Of a stretch of 6,740 bases of DNA, positions 1-5,150 are shown piece by piece. A program made the position numbers and the translations under genes. The notes beneath the pieces are model-generated. The model did no database searches and was not told the origin of the DNA. It was given only the letters and a program-made list of their open reading frames with translations. The stretch lies in the NCBI GenBank assembly GCA_028275205.1, contig JAPWVB010000064.1:1-6740 (forward strand), read 5' to 3'. Within the stretch, counting starts at the first letter, position 1. Every line of letters begins with the position of its first letter. This DNA is from Candidatus Acetothermia bacterium (GTDB lineage: Bacteria > Bipolaricaulota > Bipolaricaulia > RBG-16-55-9 > DRXL01).

Positions 1-1407
1 TGTCTGTATTTAGAATCTCTTAGCGATGGGCGGCGCTTGCTCGAGCTGGCACGCTCGTCGCCGAAGCCCATCATTGTACACAAAGCGAATCGCGGGCAAG
101 CGAGCCAACAGATCGCGTTCTCGCACACTGCGGCATTAGCCAGCGACGATCGCATTGTGACTGGGGCCTTCCGCCAAGCGGGAATCGTGCGAGCCGAGAG
201 TTTCAACGAAGCCGTCGCTCAAGCCCAAGGGCTGATCTTGCCCCCCGTCAGGGGCGATACGATGGTGATCATTTCGCGTTCAGGTGGTCACGCCGTCGTG
301 GCTGCCGATGCTGCGGAACGCTACGGGTTTCGTCTTGCGGAGCTGCCACAGGATTTCACCCAAAAGATCCGGGCGCTCTTCCGCGCCGACGTCATCCGCC
401 CGACCAACCCTATAGACTTGGGCACGATCTTCGACTTCGACCTCTACGCTCATATCGTTGAAGAGTGCTTGAAGATTCTTACTCCGGATGCTGTTGTGCT
501 CATCAACACCTACAGCGCGTTGGAAGCGAAACGGGCGCGCAAGCTCGCCCACCGCGTCGAAGAGATTATGAAAGATTCGCACACGCCCATCGCTCTGTGC
601 GTCTTCGCCCAAGGGAACGAAGCTCAGGAGCTCCAACGCGAACTGAGCATCCCCGTCTTCACGGAGATCGAGTCGGCGATGTGTGGGCTAGCTGCGTCTC
701 GAAGTTGGCATCAGCGACGGCAGCGCCCCACGGTCTTCCCCGTGTCGTCAGCAAGAGCTCCGTTGGCCATCTCTGAAGAAAGAGTTCTTACAGCTGATCG
801 GGCGCTTCAACTCTGCCAAGAGTATGGGATCTCTGTAGCACCGTGGGAGGCTGTAGAGACCGCCGAGGCAGCGGTGCGCGCTGCAGAACAGCTCGGCTAT
901 CCCGTCGCGCTCAAAGTTCTCTCTTCTGAGATAGCGCATAAGACGGACGTCGGCGGTGTTGTGCTCAATTTATCGAGCCCAGAATCTGTACGGCGTGCAG
1001 CCCAGGCGCTCTTTGGGCGTTTCTCGGCGCGATTGCTCGTCCAGCGCATGATCCCTGAGGGACTGGAGCTGATCGTTGGGGGCAAGCGCGACCGCACCTT
1101 TGGGCCAGTCGTCATGGTCGGGCTTGGGGGAATTCTTACGGAGATATTTGACGATGTCGCATTTCGTGTGGCTCCGCTCACTGTTGAAGATATTGAAGAG
1201 ATGCTCACCGAGCTGTGCGGCCGAGCGCTCTTGGAGAGGGTACGGGGTCGAGAGCCCATAGATCGTGCGGCACTCGTCCAGACGATATTTGCTATCTCTC
1301 GCTTGATCACGGAGCACGAGCAGATCGCCGAATTTGAGATCAACCCGCTCATAGGGTTGCCGTCGGGGGTGTGGGCTGTAGATGCTCGTGGGGTAATCAG
1401 CTCATAG
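1..1407 (+). CDS. Acyl-CoA synthetase, ADP(NDP)-forming, 3' part (5' end outside window)
   Basis: Acetyl/acyl-CoA synthetases of this type convert acyl-CoA, ADP and phosphate to acid, CoA and ATP through a phosphohistidine. The frame is open to base 1, and the first codons (LYLESLSDGRR) already match the family, so the TTG at 37 is not the start. The N-terminal CoA-binding Rossmann domain lies outside. Numbering from base 1, 468 residues are visible. SHTAALA near 41 fits the family's SHTGALAG segment, thought to carry the phosphorylated histidine. A second CoA-ligase domain follows, with SGGHAVVAADAAE near 94 and NPIDLG near 136. An ATP-grasp domain fills about 258-468, with ALKVLSSEIAHKTDVGGV near 303-320 and later GLELIVGGKRD and FGPVVMVGLGG. 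The chain ends after ATP-grasp, so it has no C-terminal GNAT domain as protein acyltransferases do. Substrate (acetate, branched or aryl acids) cannot be told. It is the only plus-strand gene and runs convergently into the VanZ-like gene. Confidence 0.92.
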   Translation, partial: CLYLESLSDGRRLLELARSSPKPIIVHKANRGQASQQIAFSHTAALASDDRIVTGAFRQAGIVRAESFNEAVAQAQGLILPPVRGDTMVIISRSGGHAVVAADAAERYGFRLAELPQDFTQKIRALFRADVIRPTNPIDLGTIFDFDLYAHIVEECLKILTPDAVVLINTYSALEAKRARKLAHRVEEIMKDSHTPIALCVFAQGNEAQELQRELSIPVFTEIESAMCGLAASRSWHQRRQRPTVFPVSSARAPLAISEERVLTADRALQLCQEYGISVAPWEAVETAEAAVRAAEQLGYPVALKVLSSEIAHKTDVGGVVLNLSSPESVRRAAQALFGRFSARLLVQRMIPEGLELIVGGKRDRTFGPVVMVGLGGILTEIFDDVAFRVAPLTVEDIEEMLTELCGRALLERVRGREPIDRAALVQTIFAISRLITEHEQIAEFEINPLIGLPSGVWAVDARGVISS

Positions 1408-1755
1408 CCGACGCCAGCGCCCCCACAGCCACCCCATCGTCAAGATTCCCAGCCCATCTACAACCCAATCTACAATATCTGCGCTGCGCCCCGGCACCCA
1501 CGATTGATGAACTTCGTCCGTCAGCCCGTAGAGCCAGCAGAGCGCGAGCACTCCCCAAAATCTTCGTCGTGTGCGGGGAGAGAACGCTTGCAGCCCCAAG
1601 AGCGAGAGCAGCCCATACTCAAAGAAGTGATAAGCCCTATCGGCGCTAGGCAGCTCGATGAACGGCACTCCTGGGGGAAGAGGGCTATCAGAAAGCCAGA
1701 AGATCAACGCAGCGTAGCTGAGAAAGAACACCCACCACAGGGCGCGGACGCTCAT
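1402..1755 (-). CDS. VanZ-like family membrane protein
   Basis: This 117-residue protein has hydrophobic segments near 5-22, 45-58, 66-80 and 97-112, so it is probably an inner-membrane protein with four helices. VanZ-family hallmarks are present: an acidic residue and HFFEYG near 39-48, LYGLTDEVHQSWVPGRSADIVDW cut here as LYGLTDEVHQ (75-84) and PGRSADIVDW (88-97), then DGLG. VanZ of the Tn1546 vancomycin cluster gives low-level teicoplanin resistance, but most family members are chromosomal and uncharacterised, so a resistance role should not be assumed. The ATG overlaps the TGA of the ATPase gene as ATGA, with no Shine-Dalgarno sequence ahead of it, which suggests translation coupled to the ABC transporter. 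Its stop overlaps the stop of the convergent acyl-CoA synthetase gene by 6 bp. The length is usual for short single-domain VanZ-like proteins. Confidence 0.85.
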   Translation of the reverse strand: MSVRALWWVFFLSYAALIFWLSDSPLPPGVPFIELPSADRAYHFFEYGLLSLLGLQAFSPRTRRRFWGVLALCWLYGLTDEVHQSWVPGRSADIVDWVVDGLGILTMGWLWGRWRRL

Positions 1756-3080
1756 TTCTGCAGGGCTTTGGCCAGCTCGCTCTGCACCAGCGCACTGATC
1801 CCCGTGGGATCGAGGGAGATCGTCTGGGTGCTGTCATCGTACGCGATGAGCTCGGCGTAGCGCCCCCAGGTCACGGCGATCTCGAGCTGGCGCTCTGCTT
1901 CCTCACGATGAAACTTCGACTCCAGCGCCTCCAGCACCACGGCGCGCGGCACCTGATGGTTCTCCGCGGCCCAGAGCATCTCCAGCAGCCAGCTGAAGAG
2001 GGGCAACCGCCGGATGCGGCTGCTGAAGATCTCCTTGCGCGCTTGGATGCTCGCCTCGGCGAACGCCAGCCCCAGCGGGGTCAGCTCAATATCCCCGTGA
2101 GCCACGGTGACAAACCCCAAGAGCTCCGCAGCGTCGGTCAAGGAGAGCAGCGCATCGGAGCTGATGGCAAGCTCTTCGGGAAGCCGATAGAGATCGGCGC
2201 GGGCCTGGGGCATCTCCGCGAGGTGCTCCAAGAGGCTCGCGAGCTTGTTTAAACTGATATCAGGGAGGGTGCGCGGGCGGCCCGGCTCACTCAGCGCTGC
2301 TCCCAGCTCGATGGGCTCCGGCTGTGTCTGCCCCGCCAGCAGCGCATAGACGCGGTCTGCAGTCTCGAGAAATCCCCGCGCTTTGCGCGAGCGCGGATGG
2401 GGCAATTCTATCCGCAAATCTGCGAGAACCCGCCCTGGATTCTTCTCCATCACGACGATGCGATCGGCCATGAATACTGCTTCTTCGATATTATGCGTGA
2501 CCATCAAGATGGCGCGCGTGGGGATCTGCCCACGCGTCCACAGTTCGAGGAGCTCGCCGCGGAGGGCTTCCGCGCTGAGCACATCGAGCGCTGAGAACGG
2601 CTCATCAAGGCAGAGCAGCTCCGGCTCGACGGCCATAGCACGCGCAAACCCGACCTTTTGGCGCATTCCCCCAGAGAGCTCTCTGGGGTAAGCGTTCTCG
2701 AAGCCGTCCAACCCCACCCGATCGAGCAGCTCGATAGCTCGCTGCGCGCACAGTCGCGGGGGCACCCCGCGCGCTTTGAGCGCGACCTCGACGTTCTCCT
2801 GCACGGTCAGCCACGGGAAGAGCGCAAACGTCTGAAAGACGATAGTCGCGTGAGGGTTGACCCCCGTCAGCGGCGCGCCGCGGTAGAGCACCTCTCCGCT
2901 GGTGGGGCGCTGCAACCCAGTAATAATGCGCAAGAGCGTGCTCTTGCCACACCCCGACGGCCCCACCAGCACCACAAACTCCCCTTCAGAGATCGTAAGA
3001 TTAATATCTTCGATCGCTGTGAACTGCCGCGGCGGTGTCCCGTAGACTTGTGTGACGTGTCGCAGCTCCAGCAAGGGCAT
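1752..3080 (-). CDS. ABC transporter ATP-binding protein, NitT/TauT type, with C-terminal AAA-associated domain
   Basis: This 442-residue protein is the energising ATPase for the permease just upstream. With the ATG at 3080 as residue 1, Walker A GPSGCGKST is at 40-48, the Q-loop Q at 83 (IVFQTFALFPWL), the signature LSGGM at 135-139, Walker B LLCLDEP at 156-161 followed by SALD, and the H-loop VTHN with His 196. The pattern is that of the nitrate/sulfonate/taurine importer ATPases (SsuB, TauB, NrtD). Residues from about 272 form an extra domain like the AAA-associated C-terminal domain known on some of these ATPases; it looks like two winged-helix-like units. The frame extends upstream to a TTG at 3113, but that would overlap the permease gene by 29 bp. 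The ATG at 3080, 4 bp after the permease stop and directly before PLLELRHV, fits the usual family N-terminus. Its TGA overlaps the VanZ-like start. The substrate is unknown. Confidence 0.92.
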   Translation of the reverse strand: MPLLELRHVTQVYGTPPRQFTAIEDINLTISEGEFVVLVGPSGCGKSTLLRIITGLQRPTSGEVLYRGAPLTGVNPHATIVFQTFALFPWLTVQENVEVALKARGVPPRLCAQRAIELLDRVGLDGFENAYPRELSGGMRQKVGFARAMAVEPELLCLDEPFSALDVLSAEALRGELLELWTRGQIPTRAILMVTHNIEEAVFMADRIVVMEKNPGRVLADLRIELPHPRSRKARGFLETADRVYALLAGQTQPEPIELGAALSEPGRPRTLPDISLNKLASLLEHLAEMPQARADLYRLPEELAISSDALLSLTDAAELLGFVTVAHGDIELTPLGLAFAEASIQARKEIFSSRIRRLPLFSWLLEMLWAAENHQVPRAVVLEALESKFHREEAERQLEIAVTWGRYAELIAYDDSTQTISLDPTGISALVQSELAKALQK

Positions 3081-3084
3081 AGTC

Positions 3085-4848
3085 TCACTCGAACCGATAG
3101 TGCTCCTCAGCAAGACGATAGAGGCGGCGCCAGAAGAATCTATTGATCAAGACGACCGTCACGACCATGCTGAGCGTCGCCGCCAGCAATAAGGGGTAAT
3201 CTCCCGAGGTGGTCGCCCTAGCGATCACCGCACCGACTCCAAGAGTATACACAGTTCGATCCCCAAACTCGATGTACTCAGCGACGATGCTGGCGTTCCA
3301 GGCGCCGCCGCTGGCCGTAATCGCCCCGGTGATAATATACGGAAAAAGCGCGGGCAAGATCAAGGTGCGCCAGCGCTCCCACCGCCCTAGATGAAGCAGC
3401 ACCGTCGTATACTTTAAGTCTTGAGGGATCGCGGCCGCCCCAGCGATCACGTTGAAGAGCAGATACCATTGGGTGCCCATGAGCATCAATACTATAGCCG
3501 CGATATTCAGCCCGCCAGGAACCTCAAGAAAGAACAGAGCCACGATGGGGAAGAACGCGGTAGCCGGCACGGAAGCGGCGATCTGCACGAGCGGTTGGAG
3601 ATATGCCGCCCAGCGGGGGTTCATCCCGATGAACACCCCGGCGGGGATCGTCCAAGCCAACGCCATCCCCAAAGCCACGCTGACGCGCACCAGCGTCGCC
3701 CCAAGCCCCAGCACGATCATGCCCCACTGCTCCGCAGATACCCGCAAGAGCATCTCCCCAGCGCGATAGGCCCCATATGCCAAGCCCACCCCAAAGAGCC
3801 CCCAGACGATCCGCCCCAGACTTCGTCTGGACTGTGCGCCTTCGCCGGCCAGACTTCGTCTGGACTGTACACCTTGCCGCCGAAGGCGGCAAGACGAACG
3901 GCCCAGGCGGAGCCTGGTCCAGGCGGAGCCTGGTCTCCACCAATGTTCGCCAAGCCAACGCACCAGCCGGGAGCTGCGCAGGGCCTCATAGAACCACGAG
4001 CGTGGCGGACGCTCGCCCGTGACCATCTCCATCTTGAACCGATCGGCCCAGGCAAGTAGTGGCCGCCACAAGAGCTGATCGAAGAGGACGATCACGGCGA
4101 TCAACGCGCCGATGCCCCACGCTAACGCGTGGGGGTCTGCTTGAGCTACAGCCTCTTGGATATACGCCCCCAGGCCAGGGAGACGGAAATCGCGCTCCCC
4201 AACAGTAAAAGTCTCCGCAGCCATGAGGAAGAACCAGCCGCCGGCCCAGCTCATCATGCTGTTCCAAATCAAGCTCAGCGCGGCAAACGGCAGCTCTAAG
4301 ACCCGGAAGCGCATCCAGCGGGTAAATCCAAAGGCCGTGCTGACCTCACACAGCTCCGTGGGGATGGTCTTCAAGGCCTGATACCACGCAAAGGTGAGGT
4401 TCCAGACTTGGCTGGTGAATATCAACACGATCGAAGCGAGCTCCGCGGCAGCGCGCGCGGGCAGGATCGCGCTGAAGCTCAGCAACACCACTGGGAGAAA
4501 CGACAGAATGGGTACGCTCTGGAGCACGTCGAGCAACGGCAGGAGAATCTGTTCCGCGCGGCGGTTCCGTGCTGCTGCTGACCCATAGAGGAACGTGAAG
4601 AGTAAAGAGAGCCCATACGCCGCGAACACTCGTCCAACGGAGAGCACTGCATACCAGGGCAAGGCCGTGGGAGCAAGAGAGATCTGGGGGCCTTCGATGA
4701 CCGATGGGGTTCGGAAAGCCAGTCGCACCCCACTGTAGATGAGCACCGCGATGATCACGAGCACGACGAGATCTCCCCAGCTCAGGAGGCGGTGGGTAGG
4801 CTGGCCGGGCTTAAACAAAAGCACGAGCTTCCTCATGGGTGCAGACAT
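3085..4848 (-). CDS. ABC transporter permease, two fused NitT/TauT-type membrane domains
   Basis: This 587-residue membrane protein carries two copies of the binding-protein-dependent permease domain, so a single chain could form the whole channel that usually needs two subunits. The first half (about 20-275) has hydrophobic segments near 26-46, 64-90, 115-130, 136-158, 186-212 and 240-262, with the ATPase-contacting EAA-like loop at about 167-187 (STAFGFTRW ... ELPFA). The second half (about 346-580) repeats this plan, with its EAA-like loop at about 479-500 (HLGRWERWRTLILP). Both loops keep the Gly and LP but have lost the classic EAA start. The halves are joined by an arginine-rich linker near 300-346, encoded by a cluster of short palindromes (see repeats). 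The ATG at 4848 is used; a second ATG at 4836 is possible, and neither has a clear Shine-Dalgarno sequence. The ATPase gene follows after 4 bp. No substrate-binding protein is encoded nearby, so the substrate cannot be named. Confidence 0.9.
   Translation of the reverse strand: MSAPMRKLVLLFKPGQPTHRLLSWGDLVVLVIIAVLIYSGVRLAFRTPSVIEGPQISLAPTALPWYAVLSVGRVFAAYGLSLLFTFLYGSAAARNRRAEQILLPLLDVLQSVPILSFLPVVLLSFSAILPARAAAELASIVLIFTSQVWNLTFAWYQALKTIPTELCEVSTAFGFTRWMRFRVLELPFAALSLIWNSMMSWAGGWFFLMAAETFTVGERDFRLPGLGAYIQEAVAQADPHALAWGIGALIAVIVLFDQLLWRPLLAWADRFKMEMVTGERPPRSWFYEALRSSRLVRWLGEHWWRPGSAWTRLRLGRSSCRLRRQGVQSRRSLAGEGAQSRRSLGRIVWGLFGVGLAYGAYRAGEMLLRVSAEQWGMIVLGLGATLVRVSVALGMALAWTIPAGVFIGMNPRWAAYLQPLVQIAASVPATAFFPIVALFFLEVPGGLNIAAIVLMLMGTQWYLLFNVIAGAAAIPQDLKYTTVLLHLGRWERWRTLILPALFPYIITGAITASGGAWNASIVAEYIEFGDRTVYTLGVGAVIARATTSGDYPLLLAATLSMVVTVVLINRFFWRRLYRLAEEHYRFE
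3816..3868. repeat. Tandem palindromic repeat A, two copies, inside the permease gene
   Basis: The 20-base word CCAGACTTCGTCTGGACTGT occurs at 3816-3835 and again at 3849-3868, a period of 33 bp or exactly 11 codons. Each copy holds a perfect 6-bp hairpin with a three-base loop (CCAGAC, TTC, GTCTGG). On the minus strand the two copies encode the repeated peptide QSRRSL at residues 328-333 and 339-344 of the permease, so the repeat keeps the reading frame. Confidence 0.9.
3873..3893. repeat. Palindrome B, perfect 9-bp hairpin inside the permease gene
   Basis: The arms CTTGCCGCC (3873-3881) and GGCGGCAAG (3885-3893) are perfect reverse complements around the three-base loop GAA. It lies in the interdomain linker of the permease, between palindromes A and C, and shares their design of perfect stem plus three-base loop. 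It occurs once in the window. Confidence 0.85.
3903..3934. repeat. Tandem palindromic repeat C, two copies, inside the permease gene
   Basis: The 16-base unit CCAGGCGGAGCCTGGT is present twice back to back (3903-3918 and 3919-3934) with no mismatch. Each unit folds as a perfect 6-bp hairpin with loop GGA. The 16-bp period is not a multiple of three, so the two copies are read in different frames and encode different peptides (about residues 306-316 of the permease, PGSAWTRLRLG). Confidence 0.9.
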
Positions 4849-4883
4849 GGTACCGGAGACTGCGGAGGAGAAGCAAATCAGCG

Positions 4884-4955
4884 CCTCTCCCTAATCCTCT
4901 CCGTTTATGGAGAGGACCTCACCCCTCCCTGCTTGCGGAGAGGGTTAGGGTGAGG
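4884..4955. repeat. Imperfect inverted repeat (REP/MITE-like) between the tRNA and the ABC operon
   Basis: The outer arms at 4884-4902 and 4937-4955 are 19 bases each and match as reverse complements at 17 positions. Two inner hairpins compete with that pairing: TCCTCTCC (4895-4902) with GGAGAGGA (4909-4916), a perfect 8-bp stem, and CCTCACCC (4917-4924) with GGGTGAGG (4948-4955), also perfect. The rest of the 4849-4987 spacer holds a short direct repeat GTGAGGTAG (4950-4958 and 4968-4976). There is no T-run on either side, so it is not a typical intrinsic terminator. It resembles short dispersed palindromic repeats of intergenic regions. Confidence 0.75.
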
Positions 4956-4987
4956 TAGAGGGTCAGCGTGAGGTAGGATGAGCTGAG

Positions 4988-5066
4988 TGGTCGGAGAGGC
5001 GGGATTTGAACCCGCGACCTCACGGTCCCGAACCGTGCGCGCTAAACCAGGCTGCGCCACTCTCCG
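4988..5066 (-). tRNA. tRNA-Pro(CGG): tRNA-Pro, anticodon CGG, CCA end encoded
   Basis: On the minus strand this folds as a full cloverleaf. The acceptor is CGGAGAG (5066-5060) with CTCTCCG (4998-4992), and the D stem is GCGC/GCGC. The anticodon stem is CACGG/CCGTG around loop TTCGGGA, with anticodon CGG at 5030-5028. The variable loop has five bases, the T stem is GCGGG/CCCGC with loop TTCAAAT, the discriminator is A, and CCA is encoded at 4990-4988. The body is 76 nt plus CCA. It reads proline codon CCG. The 5' C is typical of bacterial tRNA-Pro. Apparent short reading frames here are translations of the tRNA. Confidence 0.97.
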
Positions 5067-5079
5067 AGCACTTCGTGCT
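5067..5079. repeat. Mini-hairpin directly next to the tRNA 5' end
   Basis: AGCAC (5067-5071), loop TTC (5072-5074) and GTGCT (5075-5079) form a perfect 5-bp hairpin with a three-base loop. It has the same design and the same TTC loop as palindrome A in the permease gene. It ends exactly where the mature tRNA begins, so on the precursor RNA it would sit at the RNase P cleavage point. Confidence 0.65.
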
Positions 5080-5090
5080 GGGGTCGCAGT

Positions 5091-5112
5091 GGGGCGCACG
5101 GCTGTGCGCCCC
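5091..5112. repeat. 9-bp GC-rich hairpin in the tRNA leader
   Basis: GGGGCGCAC (5091-5099) and GTGCGCCCC (5104-5112) are perfect reverse complements around a four-base loop GGCT. It lies between the HtrA stop and the tRNA. No T-run follows it on the minus strand, so it is a poor intrinsic terminator for the protease gene. It could be a dispersed repeat or a leader structure of the tRNA transcript. Confidence 0.75.
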
Positions 5113-5119
5113 CTACAGA

Positions 5120-5147
5120 ATTATATCGAGATTGAGGCAGTTTGCAA
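5120..5147 (-). promoter_or_regulatory. Likely sigma-70-type promoter for tRNA-Pro
   Basis: On the minus strand a perfect -10 box TATAAT (5125-5120) is preceded, after 16 bases, by TTGCAA (5147-5142), which matches the -35 consensus at four of six bases. Transcription would start near 5114-5113, about 47 nt ahead of the tRNA. The -35 box begins 3 bases after the HtrA stop codon. It is the only AT-rich, promoter-like stretch in this spacer. Confidence 0.6.
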
Positions 5148-5150
5148 CGC

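Noticed and set aside
37..39. TTG as start of the acyl-CoA synthetase
   Set aside because: The frame is open to base 1 and the residues before it (LYLESLSDGRR) fit the family, so the gene begins outside the window.
2669..2688. Perfect 20-bp palindrome CCCCAGAGAGCTCTCTGGGG
   Set aside because: It encodes the invariant ABC signature region (PRELSGG) of the ATPase, so codon choice at a constrained motif explains it well enough. It has no loop and no repeat elsewhere in the window.
3081..3113. Extended start of the ATPase at a TTG (11 extra residues)
   Set aside because: It overlaps the permease gene by 29 bp, uses a rare start codon and adds residues with no family match. The ATG at 3080 sits directly before the conserved N-terminus and 4 bp after the permease stop.
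3816..3934. CRISPR-like array
   Set aside because: The repeats are very short and of three different types, have no unique spacers of regular length, and lie inside a coding frame.
3421..4059. Long plus-strand reading frame of 212 residues opposite the permease
   Set aside because: It is rich in His, Pro, Arg and Gln with no recognisable domain, and is explained as the GC-rich antisense of a well-supported membrane protein gene.
4905..5099. Minus-strand reading frame of 64 residues
   Set aside because: It runs through the tRNA-Pro and the palindromic element; its peptide is the usual by-product of translating a tRNA.
5091..5112. Intrinsic terminator for the HtrA gene
   Set aside because: The stem is strong, but no T-run follows on the minus strand, and a likely promoter lies between the gene and the hairpin.
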